Positions 5,892-6,916 of a stretch of DNA of 6,916 nucleotides are shown one piece after another. The position numbers and the translations under genes were made by a program. Below the pieces are notes generated by a model that was given only the letters and a program-made list of their open reading frames with translations, was not told the DNA's origin and did not search any database. The DNA comes from Desulfobulbaceae bacterium (GTDB lineage: Bacteria; Desulfobacterota; Desulfobulbia; Desulfobulbales; Desulfocapsaceae), in NCBI GenBank assembly GCA_030599175.1, contig JAUVON010000150.1, positions 1 through 6,916 on the forward strand, read 5' to 3'. Positions within the stretch are counted from its first letter, which is position 1; every line of letters starts with the position of its first letter.

Positions 5892-6533
5892 TTACGGGGT
5901 AAGCAGATTAAAACCGTTTTTAGCCAGAAGTTTGAACACCTGATTAGGTTTCCGGCTATTTACTCTCATATAGATTTCTCCACCCTCCTCTCTTTGCCCC
6001 AGACGAATGAGACGGGTAAGAGGGATATCATTATTTTCCAGCAGGGTGACTATTGCGCTCATGATATTTCCCCGGCCATCATCTTCTATTCCCACCAGCA
6101 GAGATCCTTTTTCCCCCACGCCAAACAGCTTTCTATATGCCGCAGTAAGATCACGCATAGAGAAAATACCCACAACAACCATTTCTTCACTCACAACAGG
6201 AATACCTCCGACTTTATCCCGGTCAAAAATCAGTAGAGCATCGTCAAGGGTTGCCTGCAGTCCAAGGGTGGAACATGACCTTGTCATAATATCAGCAACT
6301 GTTGTCTTTTCCACCTGGCTATAGATCAACATATGTTCACTCTTGTTGGCCACAGAGGAGGGAAATGCCGAACGAAGATCTCTATCGGTGAGAATTCCCA
6401 CAAGCTTTCTATTTCCGTCGACAACAGGAAGATGTCGAAAATAATTTTCATTAAGTATCAGCCGGGCTTCGGGCAAAAATATTTCTGCAGATACTGTAAT
6501 CGGGTCGGGAGTCATGTGTTCGCTGATATACAT
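5892..6533 (-). CDS. AcuB-like CBS-CBS-ACT domain protein
   Basis: The 213-residue protein has two CBS domains (about 1-57 and 76-135), each with the nucleotide-binding signature after its second strand: GILTDRDL (46-53) and GIFSMRDL (122-129). A C-terminal ACT-like domain follows (about 143-211), opening with GSLLVGIEDDGRGNI. The layout and length match Bacillus AcuB, a regulatory protein, rather than IMP dehydrogenase or a channel; it probably senses adenine nucleotides through the CBS pair and a small ligand through ACT. The actual target is unknown. AGGTGA at 6544-6549 lies 10 nt before the ATG and is an acceptable ribosome binding site. It is the first gene of the probable operon with the YkgJ-type gene. 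Confidence 0.88.
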   Translation of the reverse strand: MYISEHMTPDPITVSAEIFLPEARLILNENYFRHLPVVDGNRKLVGILTDRDLRSAFPSSVANKSEHMLIYSQVEKTTVADIMTRSCSTLGLQATLDDALLIFDRDKVGGIPVVSEEMVVVGIFSMRDLTAAYRKLFGVGEKGSLLVGIEDDGRGNIMSAIVTLLENNDIPLTRLIRLGQREEGGEIYMRVNSRKPNQVFKLLAKNGFNLLTP

Positions 6534-6812
6534 ATTATCACCATCACCTGGTCTTTTTTAATATATTTTTGCACACTTTCATCTTTAGTGCCTTACTTCA
6601 GAACTTCTACAATAAAAAACAAAACATCGAGGAAGGTCATTTAAAATTATATGGTTGAATATACTTTCATGGCACTTATCCAAGCATTCTAAAATTCCAA
6701 TTTATTTGGGTTAGATTATATTATATCATACACGACTGGTTAAACAGCAATTTTCTATTCATTATTTTAGCGTTTTTCCAAGCTATAATTTCTTTTTTTT
6801 ATTATTTTTAGT
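6534..6812 (-). other. AT-rich intergenic region upstream of the CBS gene
   Basis: No gene with a credible start and family signature is seen on either strand. It must hold the promoter of the leftward CBS-YkgJ operon, but the many A/T runs give several possible -10 elements (for example around 6558-6570) and no clear -35, so none is called. Confidence 0.5.
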
Positions 6813-6916
6813 CAGTAGTGTCCGGTTAGAAAATTGCAAAGCATCGAAAACGAATTCATGGGTAACTTTTGTCCGCTTTTGGCAGTAGATTTCTTGATTT
6901 TCAAATATTTTTCACA
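6813..6916 (+). mobile_element. Possible end of an insertion sequence (truncated by window)
   Basis: After a long T-rich run, composition changes at CAGTAGTGTCCGGTTAG (6813-6829). The AGTGTCCGGTTA core resembles terminal inverted repeats that I recall from IS4-like elements in Desulfobacterota genomes. The following ~85 bases could be the non-coding lead before a transposase gene beyond the window. No transposase, second terminus or target duplication can be seen, so this is a tentative call. Confidence 0.3.

Overview
The window looks like chromosome from an anaerobic Desulfobacterota-type bacterium (sulfate- or metal-reducing 'delta-proteobacterium', possibly near Desulfobulbales). This is an inference from gene content: a class I hybrid cluster protein, its usual ferredoxin partner, a reverse rubrerythrin, and operators of the HcpR/FNR type. 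No rRNA, tRNA, CRISPR array or complete mobile element was seen.

Layout. (1) 2-379, +: C-terminal part of a metallo-beta-lactamase-fold hydrolase that enters from the left edge. (2) 380-554: convergent junction with a G/C-rich terminator hairpin (387-421) and a second, long, imperfect dyad (441-548) that no gene explains. (3) 555-1097, -: reverse rubrerythrin with a good ribosome binding site and a Fur/PerR-like box upstream. (4) 1260-2081, +: class I SAM-dependent methyltransferase of unknown substrate. (5) 2082-2438: intergenic region with a perfect 14-bp palindrome, TTGACCTAGGTCAA, and a well-placed -10. (6) 2439-4073, +: hybrid cluster protein Hcp with all hybrid-cluster ligands, followed by a strong intrinsic terminator. 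(7) 4255-4296: a second operator, TTGATCCAGATCAA, and -10, driving (8) 4348-5124, +: the Hcp-associated ferredoxin-like protein (FrdX type). (9) 5125-5198: convergent junction with a branched stem-loop. (10) 5199-5882 and 5892-6533, both -: a YkgJ-type cysteine-cluster protein and an AcuB-like CBS-CBS-ACT protein, 9 nt apart and probably one operon. (11) 6534-6916: AT-rich stretch whose last ~100 bases may be one end of an insertion sequence.

How it works together. Reverse rubrerythrin removes hydrogen peroxide. Hcp handles nitric oxide or hydroxylamine-type nitrogen species and probably takes electrons from a small iron-sulfur partner. The ferredoxin-like protein is the obvious partner candidate. 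Hcp and the ferredoxin sit in separate transcription units split by a terminator, yet each has an FNR/HcpR-type palindrome centred about 41 bp before its predicted start of transcription, the classic class II activator position. The two palindromes differ symmetrically at one base of each half-site (TTGAC versus TTGAT). The most unusual unexplained element is the long dyad at 441-548.
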